The notes beneath the pieces were generated by a model. The model saw nothing but the letters and a program-made list of their open reading frames with translations. It ran no database searches and was not told the DNA's origin. 64,000 nt of DNA from positions 2,606,501 through 2,670,500 of the forward strand of contig NZ_CP107932.1 of the NCBI RefSeq assembly GCF_036032445.1, read 5' to 3'. Source of the DNA: Nocardia sp. NBC_00416 (GTDB lineage: Bacteria; Actinomycetota; Actinomycetes; Mycobacteriales; Mycobacteriaceae). Made by a program: the position numbers and the translations under genes. Positions 44,616 to 53,635 of the stretch are shown here, piece after piece. Every line of letters starts with the position of its first letter. The stretch's first letter is position 1.

Positions 44616-45350
44616 CTACGGAGTGGTGGGTCTACACGCGGGATGCTCCGGCGGGCACGGCGACAGAATCGTCGAGAAGTACTGGAAGGCAGCGAAAACA
44701 GCGACCGGGCCACCGATCAGGAAGGCCCCGATGATCCCGCCCGCGGCGCCCAGCGTCGCCGCGCCCGCCACACAACCGCCGATCGTCGCGCCGACGAACG
44801 GCACCAGCAGCAGCGCGACCGGACTGGACACCAGGGCGCCGGTCGCGGCGCCGAGCACACAGCCGATACTGCCGCCGAGCACCGCGCCGATCGCACCGGC
44901 GATCGCGGCGCTCATGGTCGCACGCTGGGTGAACACACCCAGCGCCTGCATATCCCGCGGGGTGAACTGCTCCGCGATCTCTTTGCCGGCCTGTTCCGGA
45001 GTGATCACCGGGGCCGACACGGGCGCCACCGCGACGCCGCCGTCCCGCTGCGGGGTCAGCACCGCGGTACCGCCGTCGATCTGCGCCGCGATCGGGAAGG
45101 CGACATCGTCCTTGCGATAGGTGAGCGGCACCGTGGTGAGCGGGGTGTCGTCGACGGCCTTCAGGATCAGCTGATCGCCGACCGCCTGCCATCTGCCGTT
45201 GGTCGCCACCACCGCGGAATCACCCTCCTGCGTGATCTCGTAGGTGAGCTCCCGCGGGGCCGGGGCGGGCTGCGCATGGGCCGGGGCCGCCGCGACGCCC
45301 AGGGACGCCACCGCAATCGCGGCCGTCGCTACGCTCGTTCGGAGTTTCAT
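44616..45350 (-). CDS. Secreted/membrane protein, paralogue of the 7260 gene
   Basis: 244 aa. Signal peptide (TSVATAAIAVASLGVAAAPAHAQ), a beta-type domain with VPLTYRKDDVAFPIAAQIDG (compare SFRVDDFVFPIAAEIAGD in the paralogue), then glycine-rich hydrophobic segments with two cysteines (LGGSIGCVLGAATGA, VGATIGGCVAGAATLGAAGG) and FAAFQYFSTILSPCPPEHPA. GAGG lies eight bases before ATG 45350. It is the last gene after livJ on the same strand and ends in a strong hairpin. Family unknown to me; probably an envelope protein. Confidence 0.75.
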   Translation of the reverse strand: MKLRTSVATAAIAVASLGVAAAPAHAQPAPAPRELTYEITQEGDSAVVATNGRWQAVGDQLILKAVDDTPLTTVPLTYRKDDVAFPIAAQIDGGTAVLTPQRDGGVAVAPVSAPVITPEQAGKEIAEQFTPRDMQALGVFTQRATMSAAIAGAIGAVLGGSIGCVLGAATGALVSSPVALLLVPFVGATIGGCVAGAATLGAAGGIIGAFLIGGPVAVFAAFQYFSTILSPCPPEHPACRPTTP

Positions 45351-45427
45351 GGTTGTGTCCTCATCACTTGATATCGAGGCGGGCCGCCGGCGCCGGATCG
45401 CGCCGCGGACGTATCGGGTAGGGCCGG

Positions 45428-46681
45428 TCATCGACCGGCGGTGTCGACCAGATCACCGGCGAGCACCCAGCGGTCGCCCTGGAACCGCTGGATCTGCAGG
45501 GCTTCCATCGGGAAGCCGTCGCCGTCGCCGGTCCGCAGGGTGACCCCGGGGAGCAGCAGATCGATCTCGACGTCGTCGAGCGCGCGCATCGCGTCCCGCA
45601 ATCCCTCCCGGGTCTTGCAGGAGGCGGCGTCGAAGGTCTTGTGGAAACTCTGTGCCATGGCCCAGCCGACGAGTGTGTATCCATCGCTGGGATCGGCGTC
45701 CGGCGCGTATCGGGCCAGCTTGTCGCGGTAGAGCTGCATCCCGGGATCGGCGGCCCACTGCGGATCGGCGGGGTCTTTGACGAACACCGAGGTGACGACG
45801 TTCTGCACATTCGGGAACCCGACCGGCGCGAGCACGCTCATAGTGCTGGAAACCTGGCTCAGGATGTGCAGCGGATTCCATTCCGGATTGCGGGCATCGG
45901 CCGCCAGGGTCTGGGCGGCGAACTTCGGTGTGGCGAAGTTCAGCAGCACATCGGCTTTCGAACCGGCCAGATTCCGCAACTGCGGATCCACCGTGGGATC
46001 GGTGACCTGGTAGCTCTGTTCGGCGACCACCCGCACACCGCTGCCGGCCGTGGCCTCGGTAAAGCTGGCCAGCAGATCTTTGCCGAAATCGTCGTTCTGG
46101 TAGAGCACGGCGACGGTGGCGTCGGGCTTCTGTTCCTTCACATAGCGCGCGAACACCTGCCCCTCGGCCTGGTAGCTGGGCTGCCATCCGATGGTCCACG
46201 GGTGCGCGTCGCCCACACCCCACTGCGTGGCGCCGCCGGCGACGAAGATCTGCGGCACCTCGCGCTGGTTCAGGTAGTCCCAGACGGCGGCCGAGGTGGG
46301 CGTCCCGAGGGTGGACAGGACCGCGAACACCTGATCCTGTTCGACCAGCCGCCGGGTCTCCTCCACGGTTTTCGGCGGCTGGTAGCCGTCGTCGCGCAGC
46401 AGGTAGTCGACTTTGCGTCCGTCGATACCGCCTTGCTCGGCGTTGACGTAGGCGAAGTACGCCTGCATACCCTTCGGGAGCTCGGCGTAGGCGGAGGCCG
46501 GACCCGACAGCGGGAACACCCCGCCCAGCTTCATGCTGGTGTCGGTGAGCCCCGTCGTCTGCTGCCCTTGGCAGTCGCCGGAGGCGACGGCGCCTTCGGC
46601 CCCGTCGCGGTTACCGCATCCGGCGACCGCGAGCAGAACCGCGGCCGTAGCGGCCACCGCCTGTATCGCTCTAGTGCGCAT
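45428..46681 (-). CDS. livJ: Branched-chain amino-acid-type ABC substrate-binding lipoprotein
   Basis: 417 aa, lipobox LAVAGCGN. Family marks: MKLGGVFPLSGPASAYAELP, YVNAEQGGIDGRKVDYLLRD, VLSTLGTPTSAAVWDYLNQ and VAVLYQNDDFGKDLLASFTE. It binds an amino acid or other amide/acid and delivers it to LivHM. It overlaps livM by 11 bases. Its position last in the liv cluster is common in actinomycetes. Ligand may differ from Leu/Ile/Val. Confidence 0.9.
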   Translation of the reverse strand: MRTRAIQAVAATAAVLLAVAGCGNRDGAEGAVASGDCQGQQTTGLTDTSMKLGGVFPLSGPASAYAELPKGMQAYFAYVNAEQGGIDGRKVDYLLRDDGYQPPKTVEETRRLVEQDQVFAVLSTLGTPTSAAVWDYLNQREVPQIFVAGGATQWGVGDAHPWTIGWQPSYQAEGQVFARYVKEQKPDATVAVLYQNDDFGKDLLASFTEATAGSGVRVVAEQSYQVTDPTVDPQLRNLAGSKADVLLNFATPKFAAQTLAADARNPEWNPLHILSQVSSTMSVLAPVGFPNVQNVVTSVFVKDPADPQWAADPGMQLYRDKLARYAPDADPSDGYTLVGWAMAQSFHKTFDAASCKTREGLRDAMRALDDVEIDLLLPGVTLRTGDGDGFPMEALQIQRFQGDRWVLAGDLVDTAGR

Positions 46682-47738
46682 GGGTTTTTCCTTTCCTAAC
46701 TCGGTATCCGAGCCAGTGCGCCGCCCGGCCGACGAGTCCGGCCAATCCATTCGGCGCGAGGTACATGACCGCGATGATGAGGAGCCCGAAGATCACTCCC
46801 GGCGCGGCCTGATTGACGTCCTGAGCGAAACTCGGGACGTACATGACGAACAGTCCGCCCAGCAGCGGCCCCCACTGTCCGCCGAGTCCGCCGACCACCA
46901 GGCCGGCGAGCAACGTGATGGACAGGGTCAGCGTGAACGAATCCGGCGAGACGTAGCCGATCACCCAGATGTAGACGCAGCCGGCGGCGCCGGCGAGCAT
47001 CGCGCCCCACGCGAAGGCCAGGGTCTTGTAGAAGGCCGGCCGCACACCCATCACCTCGGCCGCGACCTCGTTGTCCCGCACGGCGTGCAGCGCACGTCCG
47101 ACCCGGGACCGCAGCAGTCCACCGACCAGCAGATAGCTCACCGCGGTGAGTGCGAGCGCCAGGAAGTACAGCCACTGGTCCTCGGCCAGCCCACTCCAGC
47201 CCGGCGGCCGGGGTTTGTCCAGGGTCAGCCCCATCGATCCGCCGGTCACCGATTCGAACCGTTTGAGCAGCGGAACCAGGAAGATCGCGATCGCCAGGGT
47301 GACCAGGGCCAGATACAGTCCACGCAGCCGCAGCGCCGGTATCCCCAATCCGAGCCCGAGCACGAAAGCCACGGCCGCCGCGGCCGGCAACGTCACCGGA
47401 TACGGTGTGTCCCAGCGGTCCATCATGACCGCCGCGGTGTACGCGCCGATCGCGAAGAACGCCCCGTGGCCGAGCGATATCTGCCCGGTATGGCCGACCA
47501 GCAGGTTCAGGCCGAGCAGCGCGACCGCGTAGACCATGGCCAGCGACAGCTGGAAGGTATGGAACGGAGCCAGTTCGAACGGCGCCCAGCAGGCCGCCAC
47601 CAGCAGAACGGCCACCGCTATCCCGGATGCGGTGATCCGCCTCGGCCCGGCTCGGTGCGCACGCCGGCTCACCCGGTCGGCGGCGGGCGGTACGTGGTCC
47701 GGCGCCACGGTGGAATTCCGGATTCCCATATCGCTCAT
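46671..47738 (-). CDS. livM: Branched-chain amino-acid-type ABC permease, LivM family
   Basis: 355 aa. A polar N-terminus is followed by about nine spans, including YAVALLGLNLLVGHTGQISL and GHGAFFAIGAYTAAVMMDRW, and the ATPase-contact region VGRALHAVRDNEVAAEVMGV. The C-terminus is cytoplasmic and basic. ATG 47738 overlaps the livH stop (ATGA). With LivH it forms the pore. Confidence 0.9.
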   Translation of the reverse strand: MSDMGIRNSTVAPDHVPPAADRVSRRAHRAGPRRITASGIAVAVLLVAACWAPFELAPFHTFQLSLAMVYAVALLGLNLLVGHTGQISLGHGAFFAIGAYTAAVMMDRWDTPYPVTLPAAAAVAFVLGLGLGIPALRLRGLYLALVTLAIAIFLVPLLKRFESVTGGSMGLTLDKPRPPGWSGLAEDQWLYFLALALTAVSYLLVGGLLRSRVGRALHAVRDNEVAAEVMGVRPAFYKTLAFAWGAMLAGAAGCVYIWVIGYVSPDSFTLTLSITLLAGLVVGGLGGQWGPLLGGLFVMYVPSFAQDVNQAAPGVIFGLLIIAVMYLAPNGLAGLVGRAAHWLGYRVRKGKTHAH

Positions 47739-48622
47739 ACCCTTTCCACCACCCGCGTGCCGAACAGCCCCTGGGGCCGCAGCAACAGCACGCCGAGGAT
47801 GATCACCAGCGGCACGCCGATCTTGAGTTCGGTGCCGATCACGTCGAGATAAGCCCCGGCCAGCGTTTCCGCGACGCCGACGATGAGCCCGCCGGCCACG
47901 GCGCCGCCCGGGCTGTCGAAACCGCCGAGTGTGGCCGCCGCGAAGGCGTAGATCAGAACGCCGCCCATCATGTTGGGTTCCAGGAACAGCAGCGGCGCCG
48001 ACAGCACACCGGACACCGCCCCGACCGCCGCGGCCAGACCCCAGCCGAGCGCCAGCACGGTCCCGACACTGATCCCGACCAGTCGCGCCGACTGCGGGTT
48101 CGCGGCCACTGCGCGCATGGCCAGGCCGATCCTGGTGTAGCGGAACAGCAGATACAGCAGCGTCATCACCACGGCGACGACGGCGAGAACGCCGAGGCTG
48201 TTGTATCCGGCGGTGACGCCGCCCAGGCGCAGCGAACCGTCCGGAAAGGGATCGGGAAACGATTTCAGCTGGTACGACCAGATCCATCCCGCGGCCGCGT
48301 TCACGAAGAAGAACAGTCCGACGGTGACGATCACCAGGGTGAGTTCCGGGGCGCCTTCGACCGGCCGGATGACGATCCGTTCGATCAGCATGCCGCCGAC
48401 GAAGGAGAGGGCGACGGTGGCGGGCAGCGCCAGCCAGAACGGAGTCCCGCTCTCGACCAGCTGCCAGGCCAGGAATGCCGAGAACATGGCCAGCTCACCC
48501 TGGGCGAAGTTGACGATCCCGGTGAACCGATAGATGAGGACCAGGGCGAGGGCCATTCCGGCGTAGAGCGCACCGGCGCTGAGCCCTTCGATGACTTGTT
48601 GCGCGAATCCGGTCACGGTCAC
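47735..48622 (-). CDS. livH: Branched-chain amino-acid-type ABC permease, LivH family
   Basis: 295 aa, about eight spans. GLSAGALYAGMALALVLIYR, FAQGELAMFSAFLAWQLVES and IGLAMRAVAANPQSARLVGI are typical of LivH, the last being the ATPase-contact loop. GTG 48622 overlaps the livF stop (GTGA). Partner of LivM. Confidence 0.9.
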   Translation of the reverse strand: MTVTGFAQQVIEGLSAGALYAGMALALVLIYRFTGIVNFAQGELAMFSAFLAWQLVESGTPFWLALPATVALSFVGGMLIERIVIRPVEGAPELTLVIVTVGLFFFVNAAAGWIWSYQLKSFPDPFPDGSLRLGGVTAGYNSLGVLAVVAVVMTLLYLLFRYTRIGLAMRAVAANPQSARLVGISVGTVLALGWGLAAAVGAVSGVLSAPLLFLEPNMMGGVLIYAFAAATLGGFDSPGGAVAGGLIVGVAETLAGAYLDVIGTELKIGVPLVIILGVLLLRPQGLFGTRVVERV

Positions 48623-49344
48623 ACCCGGTATCCCAGGTAGGACTGCGCGACCTGTTCGTTCGCCGAGATCTCGGCGGCCGTACCGGACAGGACGATTCGC
48701 CCGCTTTCCAGGACATGGGCCCGATGCGCGGCGCGCAGGGCCAGATGAGCGTTCTGCTCGACGACGATCACGGTGGTGCGTTCCTCTGCGTTGATGGCCT
48801 GCACGATGCGGAAGAGTTCCCGGGTCACGAGCGGCGCGAGTCCCAGCGACGGTTCGTCGAGGAGCAGCAGCCGAGGCCTGGACATGAGGGCGCGGCCGAG
48901 GGCGAGCATCTGCTGCTGTCCGCCCGAGAGCCGGCCGGCGGGTTCGTGCAGCTTGTCCCGCAGCACCGGGAAGTAATCGAAGACACGACGCAGATCGCCC
49001 TCGACACTGCCGCGATCACGCCGGGAGTAGCCGCCCAGGCGCAAGTTCTCCTCCACGGTGAGCGGCGCGAAGGTGCCGCGCCCCTCCGGCACGTGGGCGA
49101 CCCCCAGCCGGGCCAGTTTCTCCGGCGCCCGGCCGGCGACTTCGGCACCGGCCAGGGTCACCGATCCGCGGACCGCGACCATGCCGCACAGCGCGCGCAG
49201 CAGCGTGGTCTTGCCCGCGCCGTTGGGACCCAGCACGGCACACACCTCACCCGCGGCCACCGAGAAGCCGATACCGTGCAGCACTTCTGCCGCGCCGTAC
49301 CCGGCGGTGAGACCGGTGACGGCCAGGAACGGGTCGCTGTTCAT
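48619..49344 (-). CDS. livF: ABC transporter ATP-binding protein, LivF family
   Basis: 241 aa. Walker A GPNGAGKTT, Q-loop region, signature LSGGQQQMLALGRAL, Walker B LLLLDEPSLGL and H-loop VVEQNAHLAL are intact. The tail VLSGTAAEISANEQVAQSYLG is the LivF type. GAGAGGA six bases before ATG 49344. Works as LivF-LivG pair. Confidence 0.92.
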   Translation of the reverse strand: MNSDPFLAVTGLTAGYGAAEVLHGIGFSVAAGEVCAVLGPNGAGKTTLLRALCGMVAVRGSVTLAGAEVAGRAPEKLARLGVAHVPEGRGTFAPLTVEENLRLGGYSRRDRGSVEGDLRRVFDYFPVLRDKLHEPAGRLSGGQQQMLALGRALMSRPRLLLLDEPSLGLAPLVTRELFRIVQAINAEERTTVIVVEQNAHLALRAAHRAHVLESGRIVLSGTAAEISANEQVAQSYLGYRV

Positions 49345-49399
49345 CTGTGTCCTCTCGGCGGGAGTGCCGCGGTCCGCTCGCGGTCCGGAAACCGGTGGC

Positions 49400-50158
49400 T
49401 CATGCGGCCGTTCCCAGATAGGCCTCGATGACGGCGGGGTCACGCTGCACCGCCTCCGGCGCACCGTCGGCGATGACCCGGCCGAATTCGAGACAGACGA
49501 CGCGATCGCAGATACCCATCACGAAGCCCATATGGTGTTCGACCACCAGCACGGTCAGATCGAAGTCGAGGCGCAGCCCCGCCAGGAGGTCGGCGAAGGA
49601 GTCCACCTCGCCGTGACTGAGCCCGTTGACCGGTTCGTCCAGTAGCAGCAGTCGTGGCCCGGCGGCCAGCGCCCGGGCCAGTTCGATGCGCTTGAGCGTC
49701 CCGAACGGCAGCCCGGCGGCCGGACGTTCGGCGATCTCGCGCAGATCCAGCCGTTCGAGCAGACCGTCCACCTGGGCTCGCAGCCGCCGTTCCTCCGAAC
49801 GAACCGCCGGCAGGAACAGTCCCGCCGCCAGGAACCCGGACCGCGCCCGGTGGTGCGCTCCGACGAGCACGTTGTCCCGGACGGACATACGGGAGAACAG
49901 GCCCAGGTTCTGGAAGGTGCGCGCGATGCCGAGCCGGGCCATCAGGTCGGGGCGCACCTTCAACAGGTCGGTGCCCAGATAGCTCACAGCACCCGAGGTG
50001 GGGGAGCAACGCCTGGTCAGGCAGTTGAACAGAGTGGTCTTACCTGCGCCGTTGGGCCCGATGAGGCCGACCATTTCGCCGGTGGCCACGGTGAACCCGA
50101 CATCGTCGAGCGCTGTGATGCCGCCGAATCGAACGGTCAGGCCGGATATCTCGAGCAT
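49400..50158 (-). CDS. livG: ABC transporter ATP-binding protein, LivG family
   Basis: 252 aa. Walker A GPNGAGKTT, IARTFQNLGLFSRMSVRDNV (LivG-type insert), PFGTLKRIELARALAAGPRL, Walker B LLLLDEPVNGL and VLVVEHHMGFVMGICDRV. The signature reads PFGTLKRIE rather than LSGGQ, a common LivG variant. GGAGG before ATG 50158. First gene of the liv operon; promoter shares the dyad at 50283. Confidence 0.92.
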   Translation of the reverse strand: MLEISGLTVRFGGITALDDVGFTVATGEMVGLIGPNGAGKTTLFNCLTRRCSPTSGAVSYLGTDLLKVRPDLMARLGIARTFQNLGLFSRMSVRDNVLVGAHHRARSGFLAAGLFLPAVRSEERRLRAQVDGLLERLDLREIAERPAAGLPFGTLKRIELARALAAGPRLLLLDEPVNGLSHGEVDSFADLLAGLRLDFDLTVLVVEHHMGFVMGICDRVVCLEFGRVIADGAPEAVQRDPAVIEAYLGTAA

Positions 50159-50282
50159 GGGTCCTCCGGGTCGTGTGGTCACGGTCGAAATCCTGTGGGG
50201 CAGCGCACAGTCCGCTGGACCGGCTATGGGTCAGGTCAGCGTAAGAGCGGCCAGAATGAAACACATCAGCCGCCGCGTCCCA

Positions 50283-50331
50283 ATTATCGGTGGGCGATTT
50301 GTCCGCAGCGGACAAGTGACCGGCGGATAAT
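50283..50331. promoter_or_regulatory. Symmetric divergent operator/promoter between livG and the PucR gene
   Basis: The centre is a perfect 17-bp palindrome, TTGTCCGC-A-GCGGACAA (50299-50315). At exactly 19 bases on either side lies GATAAT reading outward (50326-50331 on plus, 50288-50283 on minus), each a good -10 hexamer. So one operator should govern two divergent promoters at equal distance. Confidence 0.7.
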
Positions 50332-50388
50332 TTGATACAAATGCCGCCTTGTGTTGACTTTCCCGGCCGCGCCGTGGACCATCCGAAT

Positions 50389-51702
50389 ATGTCAGCTGGA
50401 TCACAGACTGCCCTCGTGTCGATCCCCGAGCCGGTGCAGGTCGAGCGCACCCGGATCGTCGGCAGCATCTACGACCACGTGGACGAGATCGCCGATCGGA
50501 GCAGCTCCGCGATACTGGCGCAGATCCCCGGATACGCCGGCCGCGACCGCGAATTCCGCGCCGATGTGCACGATCAGGTCGCCCGGTTGTGCCGGACCGG
50601 CCTCGGCGCGCTGCTGGATCAGCGCCGGGTCACCCCGGCCGATCTCGCCTCTACGCGCCGCGCGGCGGTGCGCCGGGCCCGATCCGGTCTCCCACTGGTC
50701 GACTACATCACCGCGTTCCGGCTCGGCCAGCAGGCCTTCTGGAAATCGCTGGTCGCGCACGCCGGCGACTCCCCGGCCGCACGGGAGGCGACCCTGTCCA
50801 TGGTGTTGCCGCTGACCCGGTACTGCGATCTGGTCAGCGCCCACGCCACCCACGCGTACCTGGAGTTCCAGCAGAACCAGTCGGCCGAGGCCGGCCGCGA
50901 CGGCCGCGACCTGATGGAATGCCTGCTCGGCGGGTCGCTGCCGGAGCGTGGTCCGCTACTGGCGCTGGCGGCCACGCACGGTATCGGGGTGACGAATCCC
51001 GAACGCCTCGTGGTGGTCACGGCGACCGCGCTGAGCACCCGGGACCGTCGCGGAAGCGAACCCGCCGACACCGAGGCTCCGCATATCGCCGCCGCCGCCC
51101 TGACCCGCACCGCGGTGAACGGGCACCGCACGCTGACGGTGGTCGGCGACACCGATATCGTCGCCGTCGCCGGCCTCGGCCGCACCGGGACCGTCGAGGA
51201 TCTGTGCGCGCGGCTGCGGCGCACCCGCGAGGCTCTCGCCGGGGAGGGGATCGTGACCGCGCTCGGCATCAGCACCGTACTCACGGGCGTCGACCACCTC
51301 CCCCGCGGCAGGCAGGAGGCCCGGGCGGCGCTGGAGCTGCTGCCGGACGGTGGCGGGGTCATGGCGCTGCCGGAACTGACCCCGTTCCGCTATCTGGTGC
51401 TGAGTTCGGACGAGACCGCGCGCACTCTCGTCGATTCCCGGATCACCAGAACGCTCACCGAGGATCAGGCGAAGGGCGCGGTGCTGGCCGACACCATCCG
51501 CGCCTTCGTCGCTGCCGATATGAACCTGCGCGAAGCCGCCGACGCACTCCGCATCCATCACAACACCGCCAAATACCGCCTGCGACGCATCCAGCAGCTC
51601 ACCGGCCGCAATATTCGCAGTGTCACCGATCTGGTGGAGCTACTGGTCGCTATCGAACTGCGGGCCACACCCCGGCCGGCCGCGCGCCAACCCTCATCCT
51701 GA
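50389..51702 (+). CDS. PucR-family transcriptional regulator
   Basis: 437 aa from ATG 50389. It has a helical N-terminal sensor part (VERTRIVGSIYDHVDEIADR, RRARSGLPLVDYITAFRLGQ), a GGDEF-like central domain and the C-terminal PucR helix-turn-helix: DMNLREAADALRIHHNTAKY followed by RLRRIQQLTGRNIRSVTDLV. The family controls catabolism and transport of purines, amino acids and related nitrogen sources. Its divergence from the liv cluster makes it the probable regulator of that importer. Confidence 0.88.
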   Translation: MSAGSQTALVSIPEPVQVERTRIVGSIYDHVDEIADRSSSAILAQIPGYAGRDREFRADVHDQVARLCRTGLGALLDQRRVTPADLASTRRAAVRRARSGLPLVDYITAFRLGQQAFWKSLVAHAGDSPAAREATLSMVLPLTRYCDLVSAHATHAYLEFQQNQSAEAGRDGRDLMECLLGGSLPERGPLLALAATHGIGVTNPERLVVVTATALSTRDRRGSEPADTEAPHIAAAALTRTAVNGHRTLTVVGDTDIVAVAGLGRTGTVEDLCARLRRTREALAGEGIVTALGISTVLTGVDHLPRGRQEARAALELLPDGGGVMALPELTPFRYLVLSSDETARTLVDSRITRTLTEDQAKGAVLADTIRAFVAADMNLREAADALRIHHNTAKYRLRRIQQLTGRNIRSVTDLVELLVAIELRATPRPAARQPSS

Positions 51703-52021
51703 CCGCGGACCGCGAGAACCACCGCCGGACAGCGGAATCGGGCCGCGTTTCCGGTGCGTACCGGATCGTCGAACTCGATATCGGCCGGGTCGTGGAACCG
51801 GTGGTGGTGAGGGCGGAGGGCTGATCCGGCGAACCGCCGTCCTGCCGACGCCCGCCCCCGGCGACTCACCCCTGGTTCGTATGCGCCCCTCGCGGCGGCC
51901 TGGGTATCATCTCTCGCCAGATGCGAAACGTGCGTTGGCCGAATATTTTCGAGCAGGAATTTCCTTTCGGCCGCCCACAGTCCCGCCCGGAAGCGGGCGC
52001 ACGACCACAGGGGGTACTCGA
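51703..52021. other. Intergenic region, no gene seen
   Basis: About 320 bases between the PucR gene and the P450 gene. The last 120 bases are less GC-rich and should hold the P450 promoter; a GGGGG run seven bases before GTG 52022 is the Shine-Dalgarno. No clear dyad or coding sequence. Confidence 0.4.
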
Positions 52022-53281
52022 GTGACAGGGCCGTCCCGGCTGCAGCCGGCGAACAGACGCGGCAGAAGTTCCTCGTCCGTCGATTCCAGCGGATCCCGGA
52101 CACCGATATACACCAAGGAATTCGCCGCCGATCCGCACGGCTTCTATCAGCGGATGCGCGCCCGGCACGGCGCGCTGGCCCCCGTGGATCTCGCCCCCGG
52201 AGTCCCGGCGACGCTCGTCGTCAGCCATCGCACCGCCGTCCGCATTCTCGGCGACCCCGTCCACTTCCCGGCCGATCCACGAGCCTGGCAGCAGAAGGTA
52301 CCCGCCGGCCTACCGGTCGTGCCGGTGATGCGCCGTCGGCCGAACGCATTGCGCACCGACGGCTCCGAGCACGAGCGCTATCGCGCGGTGACCGTCGACG
52401 CCCTCGCCGGGGTGGACCTGAACTCGCTACGGACCGTGATCGCGCGCACGGCGGTCCACCTGATCAACCAGTTCTGCGCAGACGGCGCCGCCGACCTGAT
52501 CGACCAGTACGCGCGACCGCTGGTATTCCACGTGCTCGATGAACTGGTCGGCTGCCCGCCCGCTCTCGCCGACCGGCTGACGCCGGTTCTCACCGCGATA
52601 TTCGATATGCACGGCGACGAGGACGCGGAGGCTACGGCCACCACGGTGCTGGCCGAACTCGTGGCCGCCAAACGCGCCGAGCCCGGCGGGGACCTCACCA
52701 CCCGCCTCATCGAGCATCCGGCGCGACTGACCGACGAGGAGCTCGTACACCAGCTTCTCGCCATCTACCAGGCGGGCACGGAATCGCCGCGCAACCTCAT
52801 CGCCAACACGGTGCTGCTGATCCTCACCGATCCGCGGTTCACGACCAACCACGTCGGTTTCGCGCCGCCGACCCGGGACGCGCTCGAGGAGGTGCTGTCC
52901 GCCGACCCACCACTGGCGAACCACAGCATCGTCTACCCGCCGCTTCCGGTGTTGATCGAGGATGTGTGGCTGCCGGCCGATCAACCGGTCCTCGTCAGCC
53001 CGGCGGCCTGCGCGGGCGATCCCGACCGGTCCGGCGCGCATTATCCGGGCGCCGGCGGCGAACTCGCCTGGGGCGGTGGTCCACACGCCTGTCCGGCCCA
53101 GGCCCGGTCGATCACCTATCTGCTCGCCGAGGAAGCCGTCGACCAGTTGCTGGACGCGCTTCCCGACCTGGGTCCGGATCCGGTCCGGGACGAGCCGTCC
53201 TGGCGACCGGGACCGTTCCACCGCGCCCTCACCGCCCTACCGGTCGAATTCCCACCGACCCAGCGCATGAACCTCCCCTGA
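52022..53281 (+). CDS. Cytochrome P450, CYP157-like with altered ExxR motif
   Basis: 419 aa. The haem ligand is Cys357 in GGGPHACPA, and the oxygen-binding I-helix reads AGTESPRNLIANTVLLIL (from residue 251). The K-helix motif normally ExxR reads Glu290-V-L-Ser293, so the conserved arginine is absent; CYP157 proteins of Streptomyces conservons are also known to lack it. SIVYPPLPVLIEDVWLPADQ then continues normally. No conservon GTPase, roadblock or kinase gene is nearby, so this copy is solitary. Substrate unknown. Confidence 0.83.
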   Translation: MTGPSRLQPANRRGRSSSSVDSSGSRTPIYTKEFAADPHGFYQRMRARHGALAPVDLAPGVPATLVVSHRTAVRILGDPVHFPADPRAWQQKVPAGLPVVPVMRRRPNALRTDGSEHERYRAVTVDALAGVDLNSLRTVIARTAVHLINQFCADGAADLIDQYARPLVFHVLDELVGCPPALADRLTPVLTAIFDMHGDEDAEATATTVLAELVAAKRAEPGGDLTTRLIEHPARLTDEELVHQLLAIYQAGTESPRNLIANTVLLILTDPRFTTNHVGFAPPTRDALEEVLSADPPLANHSIVYPPLPVLIEDVWLPADQPVLVSPAACAGDPDRSGAHYPGAGGELAWGGGPHACPAQARSITYLLAEEAVDQLLDALPDLGPDPVRDEPSWRPGPFHRALTALPVEFPPTQRMNLP

Positions 53282-53284
53282 CCG

Positions 53285-53635
53285 CGGCTCTCCGCGTTGG
53301 CGGCGAGTACGTCGGCGCCGCGCGCTCCCTGGTCCATCCCGTCGCCACCGCTGCTGATCGATGTGCCGGTGAATTCCGCCGCGACGACCGGGCCGGCCGT
53401 GCGGGTCCGCCCTACCGGGGAAATCGCCGAACCTGCCCGGAAGCGGTAGAAATACCAGCGGGCCGGTTCCAGTCCGCGTACCTCCGGGTGCACCGAATGC
53501 CCCAGCGCGTGGTCGGCGACCACGGTGCCGCGCCGCACCACCCGACCGCCCCGTGGCCACCGGATGACGCGCCGATGACCATCGGACGAGTGTTGCCGAA
53601 TCCGCCGCCCGTTCCTATCGGCGACCCGGGATCAT
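53285..53635 (-). pseudogene. phoD (alkaline phosphatase D) remnant lacking the catalytic core
   Basis: An N-terminal-domain fragment of PhoD (VVADHALGHSVHPEVRGLEP, WYFYRFRAGSAISPVGRTRT) is joined in frame at about 53394 to a C-terminal fragment (PVVAAEFTGTSISSGGDGMD, then VLAANAE). In PhoD these are separated by about 300 residues that hold all metal ligands. No export signal or start is visible upstream. It is a deletion remnant, convergent with the P450 gene. Confidence 0.75.

Noticed and set aside
52022-53281. Calling the P450 a pseudogene because ExxR is missing
   Set aside because: The frame is clean, the haem cysteine and I-helix are present, and CYP157 enzymes naturally lack the motif.
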